Shown: one piece after another, positions 19,673 through 35,756 of the stretch | Layout: every line of letters begins with the position of its first letter | Numbering within the stretch: the stretch's first letter is position 1 | Source: Sycobia sp. Sy_11 | Taxonomy: Eukaryota > Arthropoda > Insecta > Hymenoptera > Epichrysomallidae | Direction of reading: 5' to 3' | NCBI GenBank assembly: GCA_018907035.1 | Contig: JACCIC010000352.1 | Location: 139,001 to 203,000 of the forward strand | Length of the DNA: 64,000 nt | The notes under the pieces: generated by a model | What the model saw: the letters and a program-made list of their open reading frames with translations, nothing else | Databases searched by the model: none | What the model was told of the DNA's origin: nothing | Made by a program: the position numbers and the translations under genes

Positions 19673-20689
19673 ATCTATGGAGTCGGACTTACGATTAAGT
19701 GCTGTTTTTTAAGTGGGAAGGTGATTGCTTCCAGTTTGTGATTGGGGGGTTAACGGTAGAGGGGGGGTGGGGTATGGAAGATTATAGCTGTGTGAGTAAA
19801 TGTTAATGTAAATATTTAAATATGTAAATATAAATATAGTTATGATTCAATTTTAAATAAATTTATATAATAGATATAGAATTAGTTAAAATTTGGTATG
19901 AGATAAGTCATATATAATTATATAAGTTTAATTTAAGAGAGGTTAGTTTCAGTTGAAAATCTCAGATATCGTTTAGATGAGAATTAAGAGTTAAGAATTA
20001 AGTTAAAATTAAAATTACATTAAAAATTAAAATTAAATTAAAGTTAAATTTAAATTTAAAAAAAAAATTAAATTAAAAAATTAGATTTTAAATTAAATTA
20101 AATTAAAATTTTTTTGAGGGTCGTATTAAAAAGGTTTAAAGAGTTTATTACAAACTTATAATATATAAATTATATAAATTATATAAATTACAAGTTATGT
20201 AAGAAATAAATAAGAATTAAATTAAATTTAAATAAGGCGAGGCTTTTCCAGCTCACTGATAGGCTGTGGTCCAGTGGATCCAAGCAGTTGATAGCCTGAG
20301 GGCCGCGTGGCCCTGGGAGGCTGCAGGTGAAGCAGTGATTAATGTATGTGTCACCGGATGCACATACGACCGTGATGATGATATGTGTATGATGTGATGT
20401 GGTCCTACCTGTGATCATTCATCTGAGCTGGCCTGGAATTAATACTTTAAGCGGACTATTTTGAGTTTATGTTCGTGATTCAAGACGCCACCTAGTGGCC
20501 GCTGGTGAAACTGATTGTTAAAACCGTTAACTAAATTTATTGATGAAAGTAAAATGATTTTGAATAAAAAACATAGTCTATGTCCTACCCAAGATAATCC
20601 ATATGTCAAATTTCAGAACAATCAGTTCAGTAGTTTTTTCGGTTATCGTGTACAAACAAAAGCACGTTTTGTCTTTATAAATGAGTATG
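19673..20689. other. AT-rich spacer
   Basis: Long runs of AAATTAAATT-type sequence to 20220, then mixed sequence. No gene. Part may be the 5' end of the Jockey-like element. Confidence 0.45.
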
Positions 20690-24299
<3,610 letters not shown>

Positions 24300-24337
24300 C
24301 GCAGAGACGTAGAAATTCAAGGAAATTAGAAAGGCAA

Positions 24338-25578
24338 GTGGGCCTCACCAAAGGCACGGTGAAGGGAGACAGAAACACTCGAGTCGTGAAAAGCAAGAAG
24401 GCTTTACTATGTCCTGCCACGCTACAGCCTCCGCGAGAAGCAAAACCTGCAAGAATGCTGTTGCAATTGGGACTTGATGCCGAAAGGGAAGCTTGTATAT
24501 CGTCAGAGCGTAAAAATCAAGAACTAACGCAGGCTCTCACTGAAATATAAGGTAATTTCATGGCATAGCTTAATTCATACAAAGAAAAGCGAAAGCAAGA
24601 CCACCAACGAATGATCGAAATGGCGGAGTGGTTGAAGATAGAAGCAAACCATACTATTCATATAGCACGTCGCCAAGTGCGAGAAGCTAAACTAGCATCA
24701 GCAGTTCCAGCAACAACAACAGTACCGATCTTAGTCAGAGCACGCTGGAGCGACAGGGCAAACAAGCCCCGCCAGTCCCTCCAGGATTTGAGGCACTCGC
24801 CAGCGCATAATGGCTACAACAATCAGCCAGAGATATACGCGCCGAAGTAGATAATGCTACGCGGGCCGGACTTCCATTCTCTATGACAGTGGACTAACTG
24901 CCGAAATATTCGGGAGAAGATCCGGCTAAGCCAAACAAGATCTGGCTTAGGCATGTTGACGACGACACAGTGATGTTCAGCTGGACCACGAAAGAGAAAT
25001 TTTTAACCGCAAGAAGAGCGCTGATGGGAGCAGCGAAAAAGTGACTGGATAGCAAAAACAGACTATCCTAATGGGATCAAATAAAGAAAGAAATTGAAGA
25101 GGCGTTTGGCAGGCGCATAATGACATCAGATATCCATAATGCAATTTGCCTATGGAAGAAGAGAAAAGAAGAGACAATTTTGGCTTATGTGCAAGGAATG
25201 GAGTTATTGGACTCACAAGGTGAAATCTGTGCGGAAAACATTTGCAAATATATAATCAACGGAGTGACAGACGATCTACAAGTAAGATGGACGCTGTCTA
25301 GTGTGCCAACGGAGTCATTTGTGCAATTCTTAGAAATACACGATCGTGAGATTTCCGAGCGGAAAAAGAAGTTTAGCTCTGAAAAAGGAAATCATCAGAT
25401 AGAAGGATGTGTTGTATCCGGGCAGCATCGACAACTTGGCCAAAATTTCCCGAACAGTAAGTCAGACCCGCATAAATACTTTAATTATCCCAACAATAGG
25501 AAAAAAAAGAATTCTGTAGGTAAAATGAATCATGCGGGCGAAGACGTTAATAGAAGCCGAATACATGTGACCATATGA
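24338..25578 (+). pseudogene. gag: G4 Gag remnant
   Basis: Pieces at 24338-24550, 24611-24850 and 25120-25578 in different frames. The last holds a capsid-like segment (ILAYVQGMELLDSQG ... ICKYIINGVTDDLQ). A spoiled zinc knuckle follows (HKYFNYPNNRKKK where cysteines are expected). Assignment rests mainly on position before the RT piece. Confidence 0.6.
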
Positions 25579-25799
25579 GGATGAGAAGTCGAATGTCAGT
25601 TAGATAGTCGCGCGCATCGCCATATTTTATGCGAAGACGCTTACGGAAAAATAAAGATGTTCAGTAAATTTTCATTGCAGAATAATAACATCACTTTCCA
25701 AGGCTCAGGGAGCTGATCATCTATTTATGCAAGGTCAGTCTGCCAACGATTATTACGGGTGTTGAGTATAGTATCCAATGCAATTAATCGAAGTAGCAT

Positions 25800-27828
25800 T
25801 TGATGCAACGGAGGGTCCTTATTCATCTCCTGCCTGGATCTGAAAGGCGGGTTTTTCCACGTACTTGGCATTCATAACTCCATTGGCGCAATACGTACAA
25901 TTAGTTGCCCCATTTGGATTTTGCAACTCTCCTAAAATGTTTACAGAAATCGTAGCAGTGTTGTTCTCAGAAACGATAAAAAAAATAATGGTACTTTACA
26001 TGGATGACATTATTAGAGCATCAACAAAAGAAGAGGCAGCCCCGCGTCTAGAAAAAGTCTTTTATATCGCAGCAAAACACGGCCTTAAATTTCATTGGAA
26101 AAAGTTCCAAATGATGCAGAGACGTATTGAGTTTCTCAGATACATAATAGAGAACAATACTATTGAGTCATCTAGAAGAAAAGAAGATGCCGTAAAAAAC
26201 TTTTCCACTCCGAAAACTATAAAGCATGTAAAGAGATTTATTGGCTTGTCTGGCTATTCTCCAAAATTTATAAGAAATTACGAAAATATAGCCAAGCCAC
26301 TCAGCGACCTCGCGAAAAAAACATGTAAAGTTTATCCAGAGAAAGCAACAAAAAGAAGCATTCATCACGCTCAAGCGAGCACTCATTAGAGCAGACATCA
26401 TGCAGCTATACAATAAGAACTTGGAGGCGGAATTGCATACCGAGGCGTTCAAGGATGGATATGGCGCGGTGGTAAAAGCTATTGAAAAGTTCGGGATTTT
26501 CTTCAAGGAATTAGATTTAAAATTGTAACAGATTGCAAGGCGTTCAAACTTGCTATAAATAATAAGGAATCGAAGCCGCGGATAGCCAGATGGGACTGCT
26601 TTTTAGAAACGTTCAATTACAAAATAGAATATCGGCCATGCCACAAAATGTAGTACATAGATGCTCTCAGTAGATACTGGACTGCGTATTGACGATTCAA
26701 GACCCGTTTCAGGCAGGTAGAAGAGAGCGCAACAGCAGAACAGCAATTTAGAAGCAATTCGCACATTGCTACAGCATGAGTCGTACAAAGCGTTTGTAAT
26801 TGAAGACGTGCTCACAATCGATGAGAGCAATGCTAAGAGAAGATTGGTAGTGCTAAAAGGAGTGTAGTCAGAAATAATGAGAAGAGCGCACGAGATTGGA
26901 CACTTTAGCGTAAAAAAAAACTACAGAAGCCATTGACAAAATATATACTATCGATAACCTGAAAATCAAAATACAGACCTTTATTGATAATTGCATATTC
27001 TTTATTTTAGCCTATAGAAAGCAAGACAACAAGGAGGGTAGATTATCGTCAATCCAAAAAGAAGGTACGCCGTTGCATACAGTGCGTATCGACCATGTTG
27101 GACTACTTCCGTCCACCAATAAAAATTACAAACATCTATTAGTGGTGGTGGACGCATTCATAAAATTTACGTGGATATTTGGAACCAAATGTACAGGCGC
27201 TAAGAAAGCGACAGATCAGTTGAAAATCAATTGAAAATCTTACAGGAGTATTTTGGCAACCCTCGAAGAATCGTGAGCGATCGGGGAATCGCTTTCACAT
27301 CGAGAGACTTTGAGGAGCACTGCAAAAAAATAAGACATGCTACATTTATTGATCACCACAGTAATGCCGAGAGGCACTGGACAGGTGGAACGAGTTAATA
27401 GCAGCATATGGTCAGTGTTCACCAAGCTTACAGTATAAAAATTGTCAAAGTGGTACAAGTACATTAGCCAAGTCTAGCATGCCATTAACTGATCGTATCA
27501 ACGATCTATTGGCACAGCGCCATACGAGCTCATGTTCGGAGCCAAGTTATTCACACCAGACGATGCGCCGTTTCTGAGAAAAATTAATGAAGTGCGAAGA
27601 AAATTTATGGAGAAGCGAGAAAAATTACGTGCAGATGCAACGGAGAAATTTCGGACAGTACAAAGAGAAAATGCAAAGTATTGTAATAAATATCGAAACC
27701 CGCCAAGAAAATACAATGTGGGTGACATCATTGCAATTAAGAGCACACAACAAGGACCAGTCTTAAAAGTCTTAATTAAATTTCTCGAATGTAGAAAATG
27801 GTCGGCGAAAATCAGCTTTTTGAAGTGA
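25800..27828 (+). pseudogene. pol: G4 Pol remnant
   Basis: SCLDLKGGFFHV (about 25829) and then FGFCNSPKMF and VLYMDDIIRAS mark the reverse transcriptase; 25865-26389 is its longest open piece. ELHTEAFKDGYGAV (26430) and RIARWDCFLETFNYKIEYRP mark RNase H. Further on are an integrase finger with lost cysteines, RIDHVGLLP (27089) for the first catalytic Asp and VSDRGIAFTSRDFEEHC (27273) for the second. The C-terminal basic tail is at 27532-27828. Many stops and frameshifts separate them. Confidence 0.82.
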
Positions 27829-27830
27829 AC

Positions 27831-28002
27831 GCTGCTTTAAATTTAAAGCAGCTTTTTATACAGACGTGGCGATAGATAAATTACGGTAAATTATTTATGG
27901 TAATATAGATTTTTATATATAGATTACTTTTTACTTAAACATCAACTGTTTAAGAAGTCGTTTAAATTATTATATCGGACCAAACCGAGACGGGAATTGC
28001 TA

Positions 28003-28052
<50 letters not shown>

Positions 28053-28608
28053 GTATATCTGTATATAGATGTACACAATTATAATTATAATAATATATAA
28101 AAGCAAAAATATATATTTTTATGAATATATATTTTGAGATTTATAAATTTTACTTTCAATATGTTTTTAAATTTTTCGTACTTTCTCTAATTATTTTGAA
28201 TTAATTTCTGGAATGAGCGATTTAAATTCCATTTTAATCAAAAGCCAGTATGATATTTCAAAAATATGTATGGATAAAGTTTCATCACAATCGTTTATGG
28301 GCACTTTTTGGAAATTCATAACTTAATTTCATTTTGTATAACTATATAGACCAAATTCATAATAAAAAGCGATTAGCGGCACTAACATGGCATCGGCAAT
28401 CTCTCCTTATTATCTCTGATTCATGTTGTGGTTCTGATGTCTAAATACCGGTCACGCGTTCAACAAATTAGAATCATGCGTGACTGTATCAAACCGTGGA
28501 GCTAATGTAACGTATAATGTTCATGAATATGGAAACATAATACAACCACGAATAGCACACGTGCATATACTGTGATTCATTTCTGTGCATTCACGTGTAT
28601 ATATATTT
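27831..28608. other. AT-rich spacer with TA microsatellite
   Basis: TA run at about 28003-28050; the remainder shows no gene or named repeat. Confidence 0.5.
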
Positions 28609-28621
28609 AAATGATATATTT

Positions 28622-28829
28622 AGAGGCCAACGATGGCTCGACCGCTAGAGCGACGGACTTAGTAACTTCGTCATCCGAGTTCAAATCCCGGTCTCGGCCG
28701 ATTGACACAAGCACCGCTGTAATAATTTACATGTGCTTTGTTTACAAACACATCGTAGACCTCCGTCGCTGAATAGCACCGATATATGGATGCATAAATA
28801 GAGCGACGTTAAATAACATTAAAAAAAAT
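28622..28829 (+). mobile_element. tRNA-derived SINE
   Basis: RNA polymerase III boxes are visible: A box TGGCTCGACCGC (28634) and B box AGTTCAAATCC (28678), spaced as in a tRNA. A 120-base unrelated body follows, ending CGTTAAATAACATT and an A-run. A 13-base target duplication with one mismatch flanks it: AAATGATATATTT (28609-28621) and AAATGATACATTT (28830-28842). The tRNA-like head is too degenerate in the acceptor and anticodon stems to be a working tRNA. Confidence 0.88.
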
Positions 28830-29118
28830 AAATGATACATTTGCATTTTTTAAAATTATAAACATTCCATTAAATAAACAATTTGCTTTTATTAAAAACT
28901 TAATATAAACATACATTAAATACATCATTTAAACATAGATTAGAAAGTCTATAATAATTTTTATCTTCAAAATAGCTTTTGAAACTTTTTGATCCTTCTG
29001 ATAAATAGAATGAAGATGTATCATCACCTTCAGATACAACTCACTCCTATAAAACATATATGTTCATTGTTTCTTATAAATTCATAGAGTAAAATTACAT
29101 TTGTCAAATAATATATAC

Positions 29119-30150
29119 CTAAGTAACTTCTGTAATATCATTTGTATACATTGAACTTAAGTTTTTATAATTGTCATCATTCAACTGCATTGGTATAAAT
29201 TCCACTTTAACTCCAATATTTTTATTACGTTTTTATTTAGCATTACGCCTATGTCTTCTAGCATTTTAAACTTCTAATCTATCTTCTTCTGATGCATACT
29301 CAACATCGTAATCCTTTACACTTAATGTAAGTGCATCTGAATGATTTCCAGCTAAATAAATAAAATAAAGTTACTTTTTACAAAATACTTTATAAAATAG
29401 TTATTTAAAAATAATTTTGAGCAGATTAATGAACGTCGTGTGAAATTTAAATATATCTGTCCTTGTATTAACATCATTAAATGGTAAACCTGTTATAATT
29501 TTCCTTAATGTGATTTCTGCCATTTCACATTGATCTTTAAAACAGAATAAGGAATCTACATGAAATATTAACTTTTTGCACATCATTTTTGGTAGTTCAT
29601 CATCTTTTTGTACCCAAAATAAGCAAAACATTTTGAGTTTAAATTTCAAATATATTAAAACAGATATAACTTGAACATCTTAGGTGAATCTGAGTAACAT
29701 AAACAGAAAACTAATTTCTTTATCTTAAACTGTCTTTTAGTAAAGCACAATTTACTTCTATACAATAGAAGAAAAACTTTTAAAATGATGTTTATAAATA
29801 TATACGCAATAAAAATAAAATTACTAACATTGCAACATATCAATTAACTAATTTTGCACAAGAATATAATAAATTGAAGTAAAAATTTACAGTAATACAA
29901 ATTTATTAACATATTTACAATAAATATAGAATAATAAAAGAATGTGAGACATATATCAATCATATTTTTAATTGTATTTCTAAAATATTCTTAAATATTT
30001 TACGCAATAAAACTGTTTTTAATTTCTAACCTCAATTCTGATAATTTGGAATAGTGATGCAGGTAAATTGTGCACATAATAATCTTCCGAGAAAATTGGG
30101 ACTAATTCACCACAAGTAGCTAAACACGTTCTACACATTTTCCGCAACAT
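29119..30150 (-). pseudogene. Remnant of a ZAD (zinc-finger associated domain) gene
   Basis: Minus strand. 30150-30031 encodes 40 residues starting MLRKMCRTCLATCGELVPIF, the first CX2C and following helix of a ZAD, and is followed by GTTAG, a possible splice donor. 29604-29440 encodes DDELPKMMCKKLIFHVDSLF, the second half. The second CX2C of ZAD proteins has become CX2L. 29352-29119 continues the frame after TTTATTTAG but holds two in-frame TAA stops. No C2H2 fingers follow. This is the only host-type coding signal in the window. Exon joining is not cleanly in phase, so it is called a pseudogene. Confidence 0.55.
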
Positions 30151-30479
30151 TATACGGTTTTAGATAAATAATATTTCAAAATATCATCAGAAACTAAAAC
30201 ACCAACAATAAAAACGATAAAAACTCTCCAGCTCCCTATCATGCCCATACGCAGATGCTCTCTGTACGACTGTATCAAATCCGTATAAACTGTATATGCC
30301 CGCATATTTACATGTCGTGCAATAAGCTGGAGCTACATTAACGCCATGCGTGCATTTTTGCGTGATCCTGATCTGGGTATTTTCTGCACCTCCAATCACT
30401 CCATTCTAGCGACAGATTACCATAACGCGTGAACCTCCATGGTCTGCTTGCACGCGCTGCTATATGGGCACCCACCCAT

Positions 30480-30525
<46 letters not shown>

Positions 30526-30729
30526 CGTGCGTATTCTTTACTTAAAACTCTGATGCTCAAACTTCGACCTTCCTCCTTATGACGTATTGTAATATGAGTG
30601 AGGGAGCTGTGTTCGGCGTGCTTTTGTGTGCGTGTGCGTGTGTGTATTTGTAAAGAGCATATCAATATAGTATTAATATTTAATCTGTAGATATCTGTCT
30701 GTCTGTCTTTGTGGTGTGTGTGTGTTTTG
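30151..30729. other. Spacer with microsatellites beside R1-clade copy B
   Basis: TA run at about 30481-30521 then GCGCGC. 30530-30600 resembles 49270-49330, part of a repeat also seen next to copy C. TG run near 30713-30725 abuts the 3' end of copy B. Confidence 0.55.
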
Positions 30730-30933
30730 TTTTTTTAGGCGTAGGCAGAGCAAGCTCTGCACTAGTGGCCTCTCGAAACCAGCATCCCGCCGGAAATATC
30801 AGGTAATATTACTTCGGCGGGGCTGTTAGTTAGCTTATACGGCTCCTCTACTTATGACACTATCCTACGCCCCCCTTCCTCACAAGTGATCAGGGGTTCG
30901 GTGTTCGTTCTCTGCAACTTAAAGTAAAATCAG

Positions 30934-33250
30934 CTAGCCTAATTCATGCTGGGCCATTTGCCTAATTCTATCGGTATTTCTAAGTTTGGTCATCACCTCT
31001 TTTGCGGAACTGGCTACTGCTTTCCAGCTTCCAGGAGATTCGAGCATTATTGATATAATGCTCTGTGGTCTTATCAGCTTACTAACGGTGTTAGTCAATT
31101 GCGCACGTTGTGTTCTAAAACAGGGGCAGCTCACTAATATGTGCTCAGCATCATAAACCGATGTCGGACAGATGGGGCAGAAGTCATTATTATCCAGGTG
31201 AAAACGGTGAAAATAGAATCTAAAAACACCATGTCCAGTCAGCAACTGGGTTAGGTGGAAATATAGTTCCTCGTGTTTCCTGTTGATCCATCTTTGTATG
31301 TCTGGAAGGATACGATAAATCCATCGGCCTTTGTTAGAATCGTTCCATTTTTTTGCCATATTTCTATAGAACGATGACGTTCCACGTTTTTAGCATCTTG
31401 TGGAGAATCCACTGCGGCCTTACATATGTTGTGTAGCCTAGCCAGTTCATCTGCAGCTAGATCGAAAGGAAGAGTTCCGGTAAGTACCTCAGCAGCATCA
31501 GTGGATACTATCCTGTAACCACTAATAATACGTATACAAGAGCGGCGACGGGCTCCAATGGTCAGCACACAATACGATTTAATTCCACATGCATGATACC
31601 AGATTGGTGCTGCATACATGCTGACAGAATTAACAACATAAGCTAATAGCTTCCTCTGGGGCGGGCATGGGCCACCAATATTAGGTATCAGTCGACATAA
31701 GGCAACTGCAAATCGTTGCGGTTTTTCACTAGATATTTTTAGATGCTCTTTGAAGTCTAACCTGGCATTAAGCTGTACATACAAGTATCGTAAAGATGGC
31801 GCAGAACTAATGCGGCAGCTAGCTTATACATACATATTATTTTTTCAAATATTTTACCTACCGAATCGAGCATACACAATGGCCTGTATGATGACGGATC
31901 ATCAAGTGGCTTATTGCCCTTAGGTAACGGAACTAACCTTCGAGTTTTCCAGCAATCAGGAAAAATACCCTCAAGAAGACAAGCATTATATACTTTTAGA
32001 AATATAGATGGGTTCTTCTGTATCGCCAACTTGATTGCAGCATTAGGGATACCATCAGGGCCAGGGGCAGCACTGTCTATAATCTTAGCGTAAGCATTAT
32101 GTAGCTTCATTTCTGTTATAGGAGGTATATCGTCAGTGTTGCGTGCGCAGTACAGTCCCTTGGGTGTCATTGGGAAAGAGAGCGGAAACATTCTTATCAA
32201 TCAGTATCGTGCTAGTGGGTTGCATTGGTGCCCTACTCAATCGCACCATGACTGTTTTGTATGGTCGTCCCCATAAGTAATTGTTGGCCTCTCCGCACAG
32301 TTCAAACCAGCATCGACGCCTGCTTGACTCAATGGCCTTGACAAACGCTCTTTGTGCTTCTTTAAATAAACGATGACATTGCTTGCGCAATTCTGCAATT
32401 TCATTTGTTCACCAGTGGACAGATTGACGGTGTTTAAATCCGCTCTTAGACCTAGTCATCGACGCATCATATGCTTCAGAGATATGCTTCATGAGTGCAT
32501 TTGCCAGATGGCCTGGTGCACCATATTCTACACGCTCTTCTGATATGATAGTGGCGAACACTTCACGGTCTAGCGATCTGATGTTCCATTTCCGTGTGGG
32601 CATCCACTCATTACACTTGTTCTTTACTTTCTTCTCTGCAATCTCATACAAGATCGCCCTGTGATCACTGTGGGTATAAAGGTCGCTTACTCTCCAATTA
32701 AGGATCCGCTGAATCAGGTCATCACTGGCGAATGTTACATCAATGACTGATTGTTCATCTCCTCTAATGAAAGTGGATTCAAATCCCTTATTAACCACGT
32801 GGAGTTGAAGAGAATTAAGGTCATCAAGCAGCATACTACCTCTGTTATTTGTTGAAGCGCTTCCCCAGGCTGTGGACCGCTCGTTAAAATCGCCAGCGAT
32901 TAATAATGGTTTCTTGTCCACGGCCTCATCAACTAATTTAGCTACAAGGATTTCAAACTGCTTGTCCGTCAAACTTGGAGGAGCATATACAATAAAGACC
33001 TATATTTCTTGTAAGTTAGCTTGTTAAGCAATTCGCTCCGATGACTTGACTGCCTTAGTACCTGCCTATTTTGACCAATCCAGAGAGCCGCTCTATTGAT
33101 TGTATCACTTATCCAGTGCTGTGGTTTGTCTCTGTCACAATATGGTTCGGAAATTACAGCAATGTCTATTCTTAGATCCTTTATTGTCTGTTTCAGCAGG
33201 TCATGGGCCGCTACGCAATGGTTAGTATTCAGTTGGAGTATTCTCGTGTT
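30934..33250 (-). pseudogene. R1-clade ORF2 (endonuclease and reverse transcriptase), copy B
   Basis: The endonuclease starts near 33250 (ILQLNTNHCVAAHDLLKQ, IDIAVISEPY). It continues in 32972-32409 with LLIAGDFNERSTAWGS, SVIDVTF and HSDHRAI, the apurinic-endonuclease-like signature. 32200-31757 holds the start of RT (AAPGPDGIPNAAIKLAI, SSYRPLCMLDSVGKIFEKII). Then the palm with GxPQGS and YADD is deleted, and the frame resumes at RYLYVQLNARLDFKEHL. 31359-30934 holds the C-terminal CPICP...H...C. The copy cannot make active RT. Confidence 0.88.
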
Positions 33251-34308
33251 TTATGTCTGTTTAAAAACTCCACAGTGATCGGGTACTTATAGCTGTATGC
33301 TGGATGGTTAATCTCCTTTTTTCCTTCACATTTACAGAGTAAAAAGCAGGGCTCATTTACACACAGCTTGGATAAATGGTTTTTTGCACCACAGTGCCTG
33401 AAAAGATTAGTTCTGTCAGGGCCCGAGCACATGGCCGCTAAATGGCCAATCTGCCAACAGCTGAAGCAGCGCCTTATTTCTGTTTTTTTCGAACTCTGCA
33501 GCTAGCACATCCGATGCGAACATGTCCTCCACGTAGTAATTCAGCTGCGTGGCTATATGGTACAGACACCACCGCCGACTGAGTACCCCCATAAGCTTGC
33601 CGCAAGGAACGAGCGATTAGCATGTTAGTCTCCTTTAGTTCGAGGTGTGATTTCAGAGCCTCTAAGACTTCATCCTTTGTAGTAAACTCATCTATAGCTT
33701 TAATCTCCAAAGTAAGAAGATTAGTCAGGACCGAAGTGGATGCGCTATGGCCAACCTTAGTTTCAACAATGCGTGTCAACTCATGTGCATCTTTGGCTGT
33801 CCGTTCTAACTGAAGTACCAGGGCACCGCTTGCATTTCTGCATATCCTGTTAACTTCATTCTTCACATTAGATAATTCCGGGTCTTTTCGGCGTAGTCTG
33901 AGTCACCACTTGATGAGTACCGGGCCGTTGATACTGCAACAGATCATCCTCTGCCATACTGATGCATTTGTATGAGGCATTAATAGAACAAGCAAGATCC
34001 TTAATGGTCTTGTGCACATTATGCCTATCCTTCACAAAATCCAACAGTTGGCTGATCTTCTCACCCGGTCGCTCCAGATGATTGTTTCTGCGCGTGATGG
34101 AGATTTTTCGATCCGTCATTTCTTGATCCGTCATGACATCTCCCTTAGTGTTCAACGTACTGTCTATGATGATGTTTGATTTGCGCTCCCCAGAATCCGA
34201 GGGGCTGCCACCGACCATAGAGGTTTGCACTCTATCGGAATCGGTGAGGAGATTGACCGGTCTTGCCGCAGTTACTCCCTGGGGTATATCATTGTTTATA
34301 CCAAACAT
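33229..34308 (-). pseudogene. R1-clade ORF1 (Gag-like), copy B
   Basis: Begins MFGINNDIPQGVTAARPVN as in copy C. After QTTP a deletion of roughly 300 bases shifts the frame. 33866-33474 continues with MKNEVNRI...LIARSLRQAYGGTQSAVVSV, reaching the first zinc knuckle (IGCASCRVR), and 33432-33229 covers the last knuckles (CSGPDRTNLFRHCGAKNHLSKLC). Copy C lacks this knuckle region, so the two copies are complementary in what they have lost. ORF1 proteins of this clade bind element RNA. Confidence 0.82.
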
Positions 34309-34460
34309 TAATCATAATTGGCCTTAAATTCGGGAGACCCTCCTTATTAGCTTTTTCTGTCCGCCCTGAGTATTTTATTTCCTCAGTTTGTAGCGAGCCA
34401 TCCCCTATCCGCAACCTGACGAGGCGCCAGATGGGAGAAAGCAACAAAACTCCATACTGG

Positions 34461-34586
34461 TGTGTGCGAGGTTGTGTGTGTATATGTGTGTGGGTGTGTG
34501 TGTGTCTGGAGAGACGAATGGTTTTTCGTGGCGGTTGGAATCGGTCCGAACTTGCCGAAATAGAGGAAAGATTAGTGCACGCATTT

Positions 34587-34638
<52 letters not shown>

Positions 34639-34640
34639 AA
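34461..34640. repeat. TG and TA microsatellites beside copy B
   Basis: TG-rich run to about 34503, a unique segment resembling 49470-49540, then TA run (about 34589-34634). Confidence 0.75.
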
Positions 34641-35696
34641 TATACGTAAATACGCGCCGTTCTTTTCTCTTTCGCTCGTATCTTCGCTTCCCTTACTGCC
34701 CCTCTTCTGCATCGTGCCTGCCCGCCCCTTGCCCATCCCCTTAATTACAGGCTGTTTAAGTTTACAGTTTATTTATGTAAAAAATACCCAATGTATAAAA
34801 ATATATTGCCTAGATAATTTTACCTATAATAATATTAACACATATTAAATATCTGCAGAAAAAATAATGAAGCTTCAGGGCTCGCCGAAACAATGTCAGC
34901 GATGTGGCTGTATTGAGCTTAGTTCCAAGCAAGTTTCCCCGCACTATTTTTTTGAATATTTATGATTTTTGGGGGACTAATTACGAATATCGTAACAGCT
35001 TTAGACAGAAATTGAATATTTATTCCTAGATCCATGCAAAGTCTATAAAGATCATGGTTTGATCAATTTTCCCTAAGAAAATCAAAACATTTGCAAAAAA
35101 ATTTGAAACCATAATCATAGAGCTTATTTAAATACAGATTTTTTGTTCTATACAGTTTTCGGTGCAAATAATATTTCTCGACAAAGTTTAACTATTCCGT
35201 TTCGGTGTCCCGTGAACGGTTCCCCGCACATACTCAATGCAAGTACCTTCGAATACATTTTTTTCGAGAAATATTGCTTGTAGAGGAAAATTAAATAGAA
35301 TAAAAAATATGTATTTTAATGCAATATACAATGATTTTTTTAAAATACATTTGTGTAAATTTTAATTTTCCCGAGATATTTCCAAAAGACTCTGTGTTTA
35401 TAGTTTTTAACTTGAGAATTCAAAAAAAAAATCGACAAATCGATTATGTTTGTCTTTCGGAAGTTCATCCACGATCTCTGTTATAGACTCACATAGCAAT
35501 TTTTATTGGATCAAGCTTGCTACCAGTACGCATTTAGACTGCCGATGATCTTAACAGCTTTGGACCAAGGCTGAATTAACAAAAATTTTCGCGAAATTTA
35601 CATCGCAGCGATCATACAGCAAGCATGCACTATTAAAAAATATTTTTTTTAAATTCATCGTAAAACCATCGAAATATATTAGAATGTTATAACTAT

Positions 35697-35756
<60 letters not shown>

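Larger units (their letters stand above)
24300..27830 (+). mobile_element. Highly decayed Ty3-like retrotransposon G4
   Basis: Successive broken frames encode Gag-like, RT, RNase H and integrase pieces in Ty3 order on the plus strand. LTR boundaries could not be found. It is the oldest-looking LTR element in the window and is unrelated in detail to G1-G3 (YMDD rather than YLDD). Confidence 0.8.
30730..34460 (-). mobile_element. R1-clade non-LTR retrotransposon copy B, near full-length with internal deletions
   Basis: Minus strand. The 5' end (CCAGTATGGAGTTTTGTTGC, 34460 downward) matches the 5' end of copy C. The 3' end has the same 3' UTR hairpins and a short A-run. Both flanks are TG/AC microsatellite (34461-34502 and 30713-30729). 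ORF1 and the RT domain each carry a deletion relative to copy C. Confidence 0.92.

Noticed and set aside
28622..28700. Functional tRNA gene
   Set aside because: A and B boxes are present but acceptor and anticodon stems do not pair properly, and a SINE body, A-tail and target duplication surround it.
30187..30399. 70-codon minus-strand ORF upstream of the ZAD remnant
   Set aside because: No recognisable domain and no splice link to the ZAD frame could be shown.
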